Source: Bacteroidales bacterium | Lineage (GTDB): Bacteria > Bacteroidota > Bacteroidia > Bacteroidales > UBA932 | Reading direction: 5' to 3' | Length of the DNA stretch: 64,000 nt | Assembly: GCA_016290385.1 (NCBI GenBank) | Contig: JAEETO010000002.1 | Location: forward strand, 1-64,000 | Part shown: positions 48,957-59,536 of the stretch, one piece after another | Numbering within the stretch: the stretch's first letter is position 1 | Layout: every line of letters starts with the position of its first letter | The notes under the pieces: generated by a model | The model's database searches: none | Told to the model about the DNA's origin: nothing | The model's input: only the letters and a program-made list of their open reading frames with translations | Program-made: the position numbers and the translations under genes

Positions 48957-50377
48957 GCAAATACGCAGCAGCATTGGACTTCGGCAGCTCCAAGATCGCG
49001 CTGGCCGTCGGTGAGAAGACCGACAGCGGTGTCAGGATCGTGAGCTACCACGACGCCCCTTCGGCCGGCATCGAGAGCGGAGAGATCGTCAACGACTTCA
49101 AAGTCGAGGAGGTCGTCCGCGGGCTGGTCGACAAAGCGAAGGCCGATCTTCCGGAAGAGATCGGATCCTTCACCTTCGGCCTTTCGGGCAGAGTGCTTCA
49201 CAGCAAGACGCTCCCCGTCAAGATCACCCGTCGCGACCCTTCTTCCTATATTCTGGAAGAGGAAGTGCGCCAGATCACCAAGGCCCGCTACAAGACCGCG
49301 CTCGAAGGCGATGAGATCGTCTTCGAGGCCGTTCCCCAGAAGTACAGCACGGAAGACCGCATCGGCATCACCTACGACGAGATCATCGGCATGGTGGGCG
49401 GACAGATCGAAGTGGACTTCAAGCTCTTCACCGGACGCAAGTCGCTTCTCGACCGGCGGGTCAACATCCTCAAGAAACTGGAAATCATGCCCGGCAAGGC
49501 CATCCTGAACGCCATCGCTTCAGCCCGCGCCGTGCTGAGCCGTCCGGAAATGGAAAACGGCGTGGCGCTGGTGGACATCGGCAAAGGATCCACGGAAGTG
49601 GCCATCGTCAAAGACAACATCGTCCGCCATGTCGCCATCATCCCCTTCGGCGGCGAATCGGTGACCGGTGACATCAAGACCGTGGCCAACATCACCCGCG
49701 AATGGGCCGAGACGGTCAAGCTGCGTCACGGACGCTGCTGCGAAGAATACGCCATCGAGAACAAGAAACTGGTGCTCAAGAGCGAAAACGAGACCATCGA
49801 GGGCGAACTCGAGATGAGCCTGCTCATCCGGACGGTGGAAGCCCGCCTGAGCGAGATCCTCGATGCCGTCCGTTACGTCATCGAACAGTCGGGCTATGCC
49901 GGACGCATCGCGTCGGGCGTGGTCATCACCGGCGGCGTGAGCCATCACGAAGACCTGCTCCAGCTCGCCAGCGCCCTGCTCGGCCAGAAGGTCCGCCTGG
50001 CTGCGCCGCAGGGTTCGATCGACAACGGCAGCGTGGAAGACGCCTACGACGTGTATGCTTCCACGGCCGTCGGACTGGTACTTGAAACCCTCGACCCCAT
50101 GCTTTCGCATGCCATCGACATGAGCGAAGAAGCCAAGCCTGCCCAGCAGGCCGCCGCACAGAGCATCCAGGAGACCCTCTTCGAGACGGAGACCGAACCC
50201 GAGACCGTAGAACGCCCGCTTACCAAGCGCGAACGCAAGGAAGAAGAGCGCAAGGCAAAAGAAGAGCGCAAACGGCTCGAAAAGGAACGCAAGGCCGCCG
50301 AAGAAGAGCGGAAGAAGAAAGAGAAAAAGGGCCCGAGCTTCATCGATATGTTATTTTCTGACGACAACAACGCTTAA
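48953..50377 (+). CDS. ftsA: Cell-division protein FtsA
   Basis: YAAALDFGSSKIALAVGEKT, VALVDIGKGSTEVAIVKD, GVVITGGVSHHEDLL; charged C-terminal extension. Confidence 0.93.
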   Translation: MSKYAAALDFGSSKIALAVGEKTDSGVRIVSYHDAPSAGIESGEIVNDFKVEEVVRGLVDKAKADLPEEIGSFTFGLSGRVLHSKTLPVKITRRDPSSYILEEEVRQITKARYKTALEGDEIVFEAVPQKYSTEDRIGITYDEIIGMVGGQIEVDFKLFTGRKSLLDRRVNILKKLEIMPGKAILNAIASARAVLSRPEMENGVALVDIGKGSTEVAIVKDNIVRHVAIIPFGGESVTGDIKTVANITREWAETVKLRHGRCCEEYAIENKKLVLKSENETIEGELEMSLLIRTVEARLSEILDAVRYVIEQSGYAGRIASGVVITGGVSHHEDLLQLASALLGQKVRLAAPQGSIDNGSVEDAYDVYASTAVGLVLETLDPMLSHAIDMSEEAKPAQQAAAQSIQETLFETETEPETVERPLTKRERKEEERKAKEERKRLEKERKAAEEERKKKEKKGPSFIDMLFSDDNNA

Positions 50378-50382
50378 GAGAT

Positions 50383-51648
50383 ATGGACGCAGATTTGATA
50401 CCTACCAACTGGGAAAAACGTGGTAACATCATCACCGTCGTCGGTGTGGGCGGCGGTGGCAACAATGCCGTTTCCTATATGTATTCCCTTGGGCTCAAGG
50501 ATGTCGATTTCGTGATTTGCAACACCGACACCCAGGCCCTGCAGCGGAGTCCTGTTCCCGCCAAACTCCAGATCGGCCCCATCCTGACCAAAGGCCTGGG
50601 CGCCGGTACCGACTACACGGTCGGCCGCCAGGCCGCCGAGGAATCGATCGAAGAGATCGGCAAGCTGTTCGCCGGCGACACGCAGATGGTCTTCGTGACC
50701 TGCGGCATGGGCGGTGGTACCGGCACCGGTGCGGCGCCGCTCGTGGCCAAGACGGCCAAGGAACTGGGCATGCTGACCGTCGGCGTGGTCACCGTTCCTT
50801 TCCGCGATGAAGGCAAGGAGGCGCTCTACCGTGCCATCGAAGGCATCAAGGAGCTCAGCAAGCATGTGGACAGCATCCTGGTGATCGACAACCAGAAGCT
50901 CTACCAGCTCTACGGCAAGATGAACATCTTCACCGCCTTCAACAAGGCCGACGAGGTCCTGGCGACGGCTGTCAAGAGCATCGCCGAGATCATCACCAGC
51001 AGCGGTTACATCAACGTGGACTTCGCCGACGTGAAGAAGGTCATGAAAAACAGCGGCGTCGCCATCATGGGCATCGGCGAGGCCGAGGGAGACGACCGTG
51101 CCATCAAGGCCGTCGAGATGGCCCTCAAGTCCCCGCTGCTGAACGACCTCAACCTGCGCAGCGTCAAGAACGCCCTGATCAACATCACTGCCAGCTCCGA
51201 CGAGGAGAACGGCATCTCGATGGAGGAACTCTCCCAGATCATGGAATTCACCTCGCAGTACACCGGCGCCACCATCAACTTCAAGCGCGGTATCGTCTTC
51301 GACGAATCGATGGGCAGCAAGATCAGCGTCACCATCATCGCCACCGGCTTCGAGATGTGGCAGCTACCGGTCATCGACGAGAACGAAGTCAACCGGGGCA
51401 ACCGGATCGAAGTCCCTTACGGCAAAGACCTGTTCCAGAACCGGAAGAAGGGCACACCCATCGCGCCCGACGACGGCAAGCTCCTCAACAAGAAGCGCGT
51501 GAGCGGCATCCCCGCCCTCATCGTAGAAGACGTCCGCCGCATCAAGGAGCTGGAAGAAGAGCCGGCCTGCATCCGTCGCGAGCGCATGCTGTCCCCTGAA
51601 AAAGCAAGTGTCCCCCAGGAAGTCAAGGAGACTTCCGCAAGCGAATAG
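50383..51648 (+). CDS. ftsZ: Cell-division protein FtsZ
   Basis: VVGVGGGGNNAVSYMYSLGLKDVDFVICNTD, CGMGGGTGTGAAPLVA. Confidence 0.97.
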   Translation: MDADLIPTNWEKRGNIITVVGVGGGGNNAVSYMYSLGLKDVDFVICNTDTQALQRSPVPAKLQIGPILTKGLGAGTDYTVGRQAAEESIEEIGKLFAGDTQMVFVTCGMGGGTGTGAAPLVAKTAKELGMLTVGVVTVPFRDEGKEALYRAIEGIKELSKHVDSILVIDNQKLYQLYGKMNIFTAFNKADEVLATAVKSIAEIITSSGYINVDFADVKKVMKNSGVAIMGIGEAEGDDRAIKAVEMALKSPLLNDLNLRSVKNALINITASSDEENGISMEELSQIMEFTSQYTGATINFKRGIVFDESMGSKISVTIIATGFEMWQLPVIDENEVNRGNRIEVPYGKDLFQNRKKGTPIAPDDGKLLNKKRVSGIPALIVEDVRRIKELEEEPACIRRERMLSPEKASVPQEVKETSASE

Positions 51649-51652
51649 AGCT

Positions 51653-53206
51653 ATGGAAAGACGACGCAGGGTCCGCTTCGCACCCAGCCCCACGGGGCCG
51701 CTCCACATGGGCGGTGTCCGCACGGCACTCTACAATTACCTCTACGCCAGACAGGCGGGCGGCGATTTCATTCTCCGCATCGAAGACACGGACTCCCAGC
51801 GTTTCGTGCCGGGGGCCGAGGAATACATCATCGAATCGCTCCGCTGGTGCGGCATCTTCCCCGACGAGGGAGTGGATGCAGACGGCAAAGTCGTGGAGGT
51901 CGCTTCGCCGAAGCACCCCCACGCTCCCTACCGCCAGTCGCAGCGCCGCGGCATCTACCGCAAGTATGCGGAAGAACTCGTGGCAAAAGGCTACGCCTAC
52001 TACGCGTTCGACACGGCCGAAGAACTGGCTGCCTTACGGACGGCGGCAGAGGCGGAAAAGAAGACTTTCACCTACAACTGGGAGACACGCGGTTCTTTGA
52101 AAAACTCGCTGACGCTGCCGGCCGACGAGGTCGCGCGCCGCGTGGCCGGAGAGACGGGCTGGACCATCCGTTTCAAGATTCCTGAAAACCGGATCGTGAA
52201 GATGGACGACATGATCCGCGGACACATCGAGGTCAACAGCAATACGCTGGACGACAAAGTTTTGTGGAAACGCGTGGACGAGCTGCCGACCTATCACCTG
52301 GCCAACATCGTGGACGACCATCTGATGGAAATCACCGAGGTTATCCGCGGCGAGGAATGGCTGCCTTCCCTGCCGCTGCACTATCTTCTGTATGAAGCCT
52401 TCGGCTGGCAGGACACGCAGCCGCGCTTTGCGCATCTGTCGCTGCTGCTCAAGCCGGACGGAAAGGGCAAGCTTTCGAAGCGCGACGGCGACCGGCTGGG
52501 ATTCCCGGTTTTCCCGCTTCGCTGGGTCAACGCCGAGGGCGAAGTGTCGCGCGGCTACCGCGAGGACGGTTATTATCCCGAAGCTTTCGTCAACATGCTG
52601 GCCTTCCTGGGCTGGAATCCGGGCACGGAGCAGGAGATCTTCTCGCTCGACGAGCTGGTGAAGGTGTTCACGCTGGAGCGTGTCATCAAATCGGGTGCTC
52701 GTTTCAATCCCGACAAGGCCAAGTGGTTCAACCAGGAATATCTCCGCATGCGGCCCATTGGGAAGTTGGTGGCGGAATTCCGCGCGTCGGAAGGCGAGCG
52801 CATCGCAGCCTTCAGCGACGATTATGTGGCCGGTGTGCTCGAGCTCATGCGCGAACGCGTCCACTTCCCCACCGAATTCCGCGAAGCGACCTGGTTCTTC
52901 TTCGAGGCCCCTACGGAGTATGACCCCGCGGCCGTCGCCAAGTTCTGGAAAGACGACATCCCGATGATTATCCCGCAGGTCCGCGATTTCATCGCCGGCA
53001 TCGAGCCCTTCACGAAAGAGCATGTCGGCGAATCGCTCGAAAACCTGATCCGCGAAAACGCCTGGCCCATGGGCAAAGTCATGAACACCCTCCGCCTCTT
53101 CCTCGTCGGAAAGTCGGTCGGCCCCGGCGTCGCCGAAATGATGGCCCTCATGGGCAAGCCCGAAGTCTTTCGGCGCATTGACAGAGGTATTGAAACGCTG
53201 AAATAA
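51653..53206 (+). CDS. gltX: Glutamyl-tRNA synthetase
   Basis: RFAPSPTGPLHMGGVRTALYNYLYAR (HIGH-like) and GKLSKRDGDRLGFPV (KMSKS-like). Confidence 0.95.
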   Translation: MERRRRVRFAPSPTGPLHMGGVRTALYNYLYARQAGGDFILRIEDTDSQRFVPGAEEYIIESLRWCGIFPDEGVDADGKVVEVASPKHPHAPYRQSQRRGIYRKYAEELVAKGYAYYAFDTAEELAALRTAAEAEKKTFTYNWETRGSLKNSLTLPADEVARRVAGETGWTIRFKIPENRIVKMDDMIRGHIEVNSNTLDDKVLWKRVDELPTYHLANIVDDHLMEITEVIRGEEWLPSLPLHYLLYEAFGWQDTQPRFAHLSLLLKPDGKGKLSKRDGDRLGFPVFPLRWVNAEGEVSRGYREDGYYPEAFVNMLAFLGWNPGTEQEIFSLDELVKVFTLERVIKSGARFNPDKAKWFNQEYLRMRPIGKLVAEFRASEGERIAAFSDDYVAGVLELMRERVHFPTEFREATWFFFEAPTEYDPAAVAKFWKDDIPMIIPQVRDFIAGIEPFTKEHVGESLENLIRENAWPMGKVMNTLRLFLVGKSVGPGVAEMMALMGKPEVFRRIDRGIETLK

Positions 53207-53207
53207 A

Positions 53208-53639
53208 ATGAAAATTGGATTTGCATCGGATCATGCTGGATATGAATATAAACAGCAACTGATCGCATACTTGCGGCGGAAGGGATACTCCGTCGTCGAT
53301 TACGGGACGCATGGGACCGCCAGCGTCGACTACCCGGACTTTGCCCATGACCTTGCCCGCGGCATAGAAAGCGGCGAAGTCGACCGCGGCATCGCCCTCT
53401 GCGGCACCGGCAACGGCATGGCCATGACCCTCAACCACCACAAGGGAATCCGCGCCGGCCTCGCCTGGAACCGCGACATCGGCGCCCTCATCTCCCAGCA
53501 CAACAACGCCAACGTCCTCGTGATGCCCGCCCGGTTCATCACCCTGACCATGGCCAGACTGATTACCAGGACCTGGCTCGAAACCCCGTTTGAAGGTGGA
53601 AGACACCAGCGCCGCATCGACAAGATACCTTGTGCTTGA
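53208..53639 (+). CDS. rpiB: Ribose-5-phosphate isomerase B
   Basis: MKIGFASDHAGYEYKQQLIAYL, GIALCGTGNGMAMTLNHHKGIRAGL. Confidence 0.93.
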   Translation: MKIGFASDHAGYEYKQQLIAYLRRKGYSVVDYGTHGTASVDYPDFAHDLARGIESGEVDRGIALCGTGNGMAMTLNHHKGIRAGLAWNRDIGALISQHNNANVLVMPARFITLTMARLITRTWLETPFEGGRHQRRIDKIPCA

Positions 53640-54429
53640 CGGATGCCCCGTCGAAGAAGGCATGCCCGCCTTCTTCGAGGCGCACCTCACGCATGACCTG
53701 GCGGATTACCCCGACGGGATCGTCCTCCCTTTGGACAAACCCTACCGCTGGACCTCCGCCGACCTCGTACGCAAATGCAAATTTACCCTGCAGAAACACT
53801 TTGGCCTCCGCAAGCTGAAAGTCGGCCACGCCGGCACCCTTGACCCGCTCGCCACGGGCTTGCTACTGGTGTGCATCGGCAAGGCCACCAAGCTTGCGGA
53901 GGCACTGCAGGCCTCTGAAAAAGAATACCTGGCCACCGTCGAATTCGGTGCTACCACTTCGTCTTTCGACCTGGAGCAGCCCATCGACCAGTATTTCCCC
54001 TATGAACACATCGACGAGGCGGCTGTCCGCGCCGTACTCCCGCAGTTCATCGGGCCCCAAGACCAGGTCCCTCCCCTCTTCTCGGCCAAGATCGTAGGCG
54101 GCCTGCGCGCCTACGAGTACGCGCGCAGCGGCGAGCCGGTCGAACTCAAGACCAACCGCATCGAAATCTACGACATCACACTCGAAGGATTTACACAGCA
54201 CAACGTGATGACAGGCGACAACTACGCCATCGACCCCGTCGTCCGCCACGTCCACAACTACCACACCTCCTCGACCAGCGACGGCACCCGCCCGGCGGCA
54301 TCTTTACGCATCCGCTGCTCCCGCGGCACCTACATCCGCTCCTTCGCCCGCGACCTCGGCCTCGCCCTCGGCTCCGGCGCCTACCTCACCGCCCTCCGCC
54401 GCACGGCCAGCGGCAACTTCCGCGTTTAA
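53590..54429 (+). CDS. truB: tRNA pseudouridine(55) synthase
   Basis: LPLDKPYRWTSADLVRKCKF, KVGHAGTLDPLATGLLLVCIGKATK; start may be internal (M near 53662). Confidence 0.92.
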   Translation: MKVEDTSAASTRYLVLDGCPVEEGMPAFFEAHLTHDLADYPDGIVLPLDKPYRWTSADLVRKCKFTLQKHFGLRKLKVGHAGTLDPLATGLLLVCIGKATKLAEALQASEKEYLATVEFGATTSSFDLEQPIDQYFPYEHIDEAAVRAVLPQFIGPQDQVPPLFSAKIVGGLRAYEYARSGEPVELKTNRIEIYDITLEGFTQHNVMTGDNYAIDPVVRHVHNYHTSSTSDGTRPAASLRIRCSRGTYIRSFARDLGLALGSGAYLTALRRTASGNFRV

Positions 54430-55577
54430 GGCTGCTGCGTGAAGACGGCCATGACGGCCAGAAGGGAGCGGACATCGCCGGAACGGTCTTCTGCTTCTTC
54501 CCCATTCACTCCGGCCTTGCCGTTCTGCGACGGCTTTTCATCCTTCAGTTCATAGTAGCGTTTCAGGAAGTGGCCGGCACCCGACCAGATGGTGTGGATG
54601 TAGCCCTGGAAGCGGGCGGCGGTTTCGGGCGCGGACTGGGCCCGGAAGCGCCGCTGGTCGTCGATCTGCTGCAGGCAGACTTCCGGATTGCGATAGCCGC
54701 AGGTCGCTACGGAAAAGCCTTTGAGGGCGAAATAGGCAGCGGTCAGGTCGGCACGCTCGTAGTGCCAGTCGCAGATGAACACATCCTTGGGGATACGGTC
54801 GATGGCCGGCCAGGTATCGTTATAACTGGCTTCCCATTCACCGATGCCCGTGGTACGGCCATCGATGAGCCGGTCGCCCCAGATCATCAGATGGCGGCCT
54901 TTTTCTGCCAGATGATTGCGGATCAGCGTCACTTCGCCGGCGAAGAGATCGGCCTTGTCCTTGTCGTGGCAGCGCGGGCACTCTTCTTCGCCCAGATAGA
55001 ACACTTCGTCCATCCCGGCATGGAAAGCGTCGGCTTCAAAGACATCGCAGACCTCATCGACCACTGCGAAGACCACATCATGGACTTCCGGATGCAGCGG
55101 GCAGTAACTCTTGCAATAGAGCCGCTCCGGATTGGGCCAGGGCGTATAGTTTTCCGTCTTTACCGACGGATTTTCGTCGAACTGGGGATATTCCCGCAGC
55201 AGAGCGAGATTCTGCTTTGCCCAGGACTGGTGACCCAGCAAGTTGATCTGCGGCACGAGGCGGATGCCGTGTTCCCGGCAGAGGGCCACGATCCGCTTCA
55301 CGTCTTCCAGCTTCAGGGGATTTGGATCGCGGAGTTCCGGATGCGATTCATAGGCGTAGTTCCAGTCCACGCGCAGGATCAGCAGGTTGAAATGTGCAGG
55401 AACAAGTTCTTCTTCAATGAAGGTCAGGAACCGGTCGAGTGCGTCCGGCTTGGGCGCCTCGATGGCCAGGCCGCGGACCGGGAGCGGTTCCCCAGCCTCC
55501 TCTTCCACCATATTTTTGCAGGACGGGAAAAGCAGGAGAAGCGACAGGGTCAGCAAAAGAAAAGACAAATGTTTCAT
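54426..55577 (-). CDS. Glycoside hydrolase family 20-like lipoprotein
   Basis: Lipobox LFPSCKN; LVPQINLLGHQSW; FHAGMDEVFYLGEEECPRC (D-E pair). Confidence 0.7.
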   Translation of the reverse strand: MKHLSFLLLTLSLLLLFPSCKNMVEEEAGEPLPVRGLAIEAPKPDALDRFLTFIEEELVPAHFNLLILRVDWNYAYESHPELRDPNPLKLEDVKRIVALCREHGIRLVPQINLLGHQSWAKQNLALLREYPQFDENPSVKTENYTPWPNPERLYCKSYCPLHPEVHDVVFAVVDEVCDVFEADAFHAGMDEVFYLGEEECPRCHDKDKADLFAGEVTLIRNHLAEKGRHLMIWGDRLIDGRTTGIGEWEASYNDTWPAIDRIPKDVFICDWHYERADLTAAYFALKGFSVATCGYRNPEVCLQQIDDQRRFRAQSAPETAARFQGYIHTIWSGAGHFLKRYYELKDEKPSQNGKAGVNGEEAEDRSGDVRSLLAVMAVFTQQP

Positions 55578-55598
55578 GATGGGGAGGTGTTATTGATA

Positions 55599-56885
55599 TT
55601 ATCGCTGCTTGCGGGGAACAGCAAAACTGTCGACGGTGTGTCCGTGCTGGTCGTAGACCGTGACCAGGAGGCGGTTGGCTTCGACATCGACCGTGCAGGC
55701 GCAGCTCATGTCGAGCTCCTTGAGATCAAGGACCCTGGCATGACGGGGACTCTCGGTGAGGGACCGGTCCAGCGGGCGGCGCTTGTCACCGCTGGATCCC
55801 ATATCGAGGTAAAATGTCCCTTTCTCCGGATCCGTTGTGGGGCGGTCGCCATCCAGCGCAAAGGTACGGGAATAGATGTGGTCGTGGCCGCTCAGTACCA
55901 GGTCCACGCGGTATTTCCGGAATATGGGGAACCATTGCGGACGCAGGTTCCGGGCTACCGCTGAATCCACGATTTCCGAGCCGAAGATGGACTTGTGTTC
56001 AAATACCACGAGATACTGGTAGGTACCTGCCAGACGGTCGAGCGTTTCTTCGAACCAGCGCAACTGGTCGGAAAAACGCGTACCGGTGGAAATGTCGGAA
56101 TTGTGCATGTCCAGCGACACGAAGAGGACGTTGTTGCAGCGGAACCAATAGGAGGTGTTGCGGCTATCCGGTGCGCCGTTGTCGGGAAACTTGAACAGAT
56201 GATTGAACGTATAGGCATAGTCGTACTGGGGATAGTGCCCGTCAACCTTGTCGGAGGCCCAGTAAGCGTGGTCCCCGGGGGAACAGGCGTAGACGAAATC
56301 CCGGAACACATCGTTGTCGAGGAGGAAGGTCCACTCGTACTCGTTGCCCGCCACATCGATTTGATCCCCGCTGCAGAGCATCAGGACCGCATCTGAGGCC
56401 AGTTCTTTCATCTGTCGGACCAGCGGCAGCGTCACGGGATTCTCCCGATGCTGGAAGTCGGTGAATGCGACGAACTTCCAATTTCCCGGCACACCTGCGG
56501 TCCGGAAACTGCGGACATCCGATCCGGACCCGTCCGTCACAATTTTGTAGCAATAGCGGGTATCGGCAGCCAGGCCGGAGAGGGTCGCATGGCACACATA
56601 GCGTTCCTGCGTATAGAAAGTGGAGTTCCTGGCCGTGTTCGGGATTTCAGCCGTGCTCCAGCGCTGGCAGACCGGCCACGCTTTCTTTGCCATCGCGAAA
56701 TCCGGATCGGATTCCAGGGTATACAGGACATAACTGTCACTGCTGCTGCAATGGTAGTTGACGGTAACGGCGCTGGCAGGGTTCTCGGCCACCGTCGTGA
56801 CGATGTGCCAGGCCATCTGCTGGCCGTAGCCGGCAGGGCAGCACAACCATGCGGAAAAAATCAAGAGAAGTGAGAAACGTTTCAT
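55599..56885 (-). CDS. Secreted metallophosphoesterase (purple acid phosphatase-like)
   Basis: Signal peptide; KFVAFTDFQHRENP, CSGDQIDVAG, VLSGHDHIYSRTF. Confidence 0.8.
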   Translation of the reverse strand: MKRFSLLLIFSAWLCCPAGYGQQMAWHIVTTVAENPASAVTVNYHCSSSDSYVLYTLESDPDFAMAKKAWPVCQRWSTAEIPNTARNSTFYTQERYVCHATLSGLAADTRYCYKIVTDGSGSDVRSFRTAGVPGNWKFVAFTDFQHRENPVTLPLVRQMKELASDAVLMLCSGDQIDVAGNEYEWTFLLDNDVFRDFVYACSPGDHAYWASDKVDGHYPQYDYAYTFNHLFKFPDNGAPDSRNTSYWFRCNNVLFVSLDMHNSDISTGTRFSDQLRWFEETLDRLAGTYQYLVVFEHKSIFGSEIVDSAVARNLRPQWFPIFRKYRVDLVLSGHDHIYSRTFALDGDRPTTDPEKGTFYLDMGSSGDKRRPLDRSLTESPRHARVLDLKELDMSCACTVDVEANRLLVTVYDQHGHTVDSFAVPRKQR

Positions 56886-56956
56886 GGCCTGATCGCTTTG
56901 TATGTAAAGGTAGTCAATTTTATCTGGAAAATGATTACCTTGCGGAAAATTAGACT

Positions 56957-57856
56957 ATGAAACACTTCGCTTGTATTCTGGTCGGCTTGAGTGTTCTGGC
57001 CGGCCTGATGCTGTCCGGCTGCGGATCGCAGGAACAGCAATATGTCAAGAAGGCCGTGAAACTGATGAACAAGCACGGACTCTTTGCCGAGGGTCCTGCA
57101 TGGGAGGCGGCACGTTCGTCCGCACTGGCTTCGCAGCCATCCACGATGGAAGAAGCGTATGATGTCTGCCGGGAGGCCCTGAAAGTGGCCGGCGGCAAGC
57201 ACTCTTTCCTTTCCACCGTAGAACGGCAACAAGCTTCGGCAGCGGAAGACAAGGAGACGGCGCCTTCCGTGACCTTGCTGGAAGACGGCATCGTCCTGAT
57301 CACGCTGCCGCATTTCAGCGGGCAGAACCAGGACGACAACCAGCGCTACGCCCGCGCCGTGCTCGATGCCCTTCCGGAAACCGAAGACATCAAAGGGGCC
57401 GTCATCGACTTGCGCGGCAACACCGGCGGCAACATGTATCCGATGATTGCGGCCATCCACCGTTTCCTGCCCGACGACACGATCCTGCGTTTCAAGAGCC
57501 GCCAGTTCTCCACGCCTATCACGAAAATCTTTATCCTTAATAGTGTTGGCCTGCAGGAACAGATGCTGATTCTCTGCCCCGTCGCCCTGTTGACCGATGA
57601 TATGACGGCCAGTTCCGGCGAGGCGACGCTGCTATGTTTCAGAGGATTGGCAAGTGCCCGCAGTTTCGGTGCGCCCACGGCGGGTTACGCCTCCGCCAAC
57701 ACGCCTTACCGCATGCCCGACGGCTCGCAACTCGTGCTGACGACCAGCTGCGACATGGCCCGCACCGGCGAAATCTTCTGCGACGACCCCATCGCCCCCG
57801 ACGTCCCGACGGACCACCCCCTCGAAGACGCCCTCGCCTGGCTCCGCAGCCGCTAG
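56957..57856 (+). CDS. S41-family peptidase-like lipoprotein
   Basis: Lipobox GLMLSGCGSQ; GAVIDLRGNTGGNMYPMIAAI, TASSGEATLLCFRG. Confidence 0.8.
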   Translation: MKHFACILVGLSVLAGLMLSGCGSQEQQYVKKAVKLMNKHGLFAEGPAWEAARSSALASQPSTMEEAYDVCREALKVAGGKHSFLSTVERQQASAAEDKETAPSVTLLEDGIVLITLPHFSGQNQDDNQRYARAVLDALPETEDIKGAVIDLRGNTGGNMYPMIAAIHRFLPDDTILRFKSRQFSTPITKIFILNSVGLQEQMLILCPVALLTDDMTASSGEATLLCFRGLASARSFGAPTAGYASANTPYRMPDGSQLVLTTSCDMARTGEIFCDDPIAPDVPTDHPLEDALAWLRSR

Positions 57857-57880
57857 CGGCTACAGCCTTTCCTCCGCTTT

Positions 57881-58023
57881 ATCCCATTTCTCTGTCACGA
57901 AAGGGACGGTTCATCTATCTCATCCCTTTCGCGTCAAAGAATCGGGCGTTTTCCCTGAAAATGCCTCCACGAAAGGGAAGAAGCGGCGTCTGTGTACCTT
58001 TCGTGACAGACCCCACGACGCAG
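57881..58023. repeat. 143-bp palindromic REPIN/BIME-like element, copy A
   Basis: atcccatttctctgtcacgaaaggga...ccccacgacgcag; alternating cgaaagg/cctttcg hairpin arms; outer arms ctgtcacgaaagg / cctttcgtgacag are perfect inverted repeats. Confidence 0.8.
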
Positions 58024-58038
58024 AGACTCATTGAATAG

Positions 58039-59319
58039 TTAACGCAGCAGTTTTTCCTGCAGCAGGGAGTCCAATTCCTCCACTGTCGGGTCGATGGCCA
58101 GGATAGTACCGTCGCGGTCGAGGACGAAAGCCTTTGCGTGATTGGCCTTGAGGGAAGGAGCGGCATCGATGGCTACGAGATTGATCCAGGGATAGCCGTC
58201 TCTTTCGAGCGCCTTGCGCCAGGCCGCGTCGTTCTTGAATTCCAACGCGACGCCGACCATCGTGAAGTCTTCTCCTGCATATTTCTCGTAAATGGGAATG
58301 AGTGCCTTGCTCCGGATGCGGCAGGAGCCGCACCAGGAGGCCCAGAAATCGACCACGGCCAGTTTGCCGGCGGTCAGATCGGAAAGCTTATGCTGCACGC
58401 CTTCTGCATCAGGCAGTGTGAAATCCCGGAAGGAATCGCCCACCTGGTTGCCGGTCAGCGAAAGGATGATCGAATGATAGGGATGATCGGGGAACTTGTC
58501 TGCATAGGTGTGGTCGTACAGGTCGATCCAAGGCTGCAAATCCTTCTTGGAGACAAACGCAGACCGCAAATTCTGGTAAAGCAGGTAGAAGGAACTGATC
58601 ATGGGATGCTCCAACAGATACGCACCCTGCAGGCTGTCCTTCGCGGCATTGAGGGCATCCAACTCCCGCTTGACGGCCAGGCCCGCTTCGGTGTAACTCT
58701 CATCCAACTTCTTCAACTTGTCCGTCTCCGCCCAGATTTCCACGCGACGCTCCCGCGATGCAGTGTCTTCTTCTGCCATCAGGGCGTAGACCGCATCGGT
58801 ATACAGAGCTTTCTTTTCCATCAACGCCATGAATCGCTCTTCGACGGGCCCGGAGAGCGGATCCATGCTGTGGCTGATAAGCGAATAACGATTGAAGTTG
58901 TCGTTTTCAGGCGTGTCGGAGACCAGTTCTATGACCTCGCCAAATTCTACCGGTCCGATGATCCGGATGCCTTTCGCCGTCGGCACGAAAGGCCGGACCT
59001 GGGCCATACCGGATCCAGGTACCGAGAACACCAGTTCATAGACCAGCGTCGAATCCAGCCGGACCGTGCCCTCAAAGTTGCCCTTCTTCATCTTGAAGGT
59101 CGCGACCGGCTCATCCCGGAACCAGGACTGGTCCGGCCGGTAGACATATACTTTGGAATAGTCTTTCGTGACCTTTGTCCCGGAAATCGGACAATCGGTC
59201 ATAAACTGCTCCCGTTCAACGGGCAAAGCGTCCGAATCAGAAATGGCTCTGCTTTGATTGCCCTGGCAGCCCGCCAGAAAGATGGCGGCCAGCGTATAGA
59301 GAATAGCGTGCTTGAGCAT
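58039..59319 (-). CDS. Thioredoxin-fold (TlpA/ResA-like) lipoprotein with DUF4369-like N-terminus
   Basis: LAAIFLAGCQGN lipobox; VVDFWASWCGSCRIRSKALIPIYEKYAG (CxxC). Confidence 0.85.
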   Translation of the reverse strand: MLKHAILYTLAAIFLAGCQGNQSRAISDSDALPVEREQFMTDCPISGTKVTKDYSKVYVYRPDQSWFRDEPVATFKMKKGNFEGTVRLDSTLVYELVFSVPGSGMAQVRPFVPTAKGIRIIGPVEFGEVIELVSDTPENDNFNRYSLISHSMDPLSGPVEERFMALMEKKALYTDAVYALMAEEDTASRERRVEIWAETDKLKKLDESYTEAGLAVKRELDALNAAKDSLQGAYLLEHPMISSFYLLYQNLRSAFVSKKDLQPWIDLYDHTYADKFPDHPYHSIILSLTGNQVGDSFRDFTLPDAEGVQHKLSDLTAGKLAVVDFWASWCGSCRIRSKALIPIYEKYAGEDFTMVGVALEFKNDAAWRKALERDGYPWINLVAIDAAPSLKANHAKAFVLDRDGTILAIDPTVEELDSLLQEKLLR

Positions 59320-59346
59320 AGTATATTACTCTTGTTTTTAGCATTG

Positions 59347-59383
59347 AACCCATTCCCCTGTCACGATAGGGAAGAAGCGGCGA
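59347..59383. repeat. Short derivative of the 143-bp element (internal deletion)
   Basis: acccattcccctgtcacgatagggaagaagcggcg joins the left end (cccattt.ctgtcacgaaaggga) directly to the right-half block (agggaagaagcggcg) of copy A. Confidence 0.65.
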
Positions 59384-59536
59384 CCACAAAGATACATTAA
59401 AGATGGGCCGCATTTATGATTTCTTTTTTGATTTTGCGAAAAACTCCTTACCTTCGTAACAAGCATTTCGGCTGTGGCGGTAGAACGCGGCGGACGAATT
59501 GTGCGAATGATTTGTGTAACCAGAAAACGAAATGCC

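Noticed and set aside
50200-50377. Highly charged K/E/R-rich FtsA C-terminal tail as a novel domain
   Set aside because: Looks like a low-complexity charged linker/membrane-targeting extension; not enough to claim a new function.
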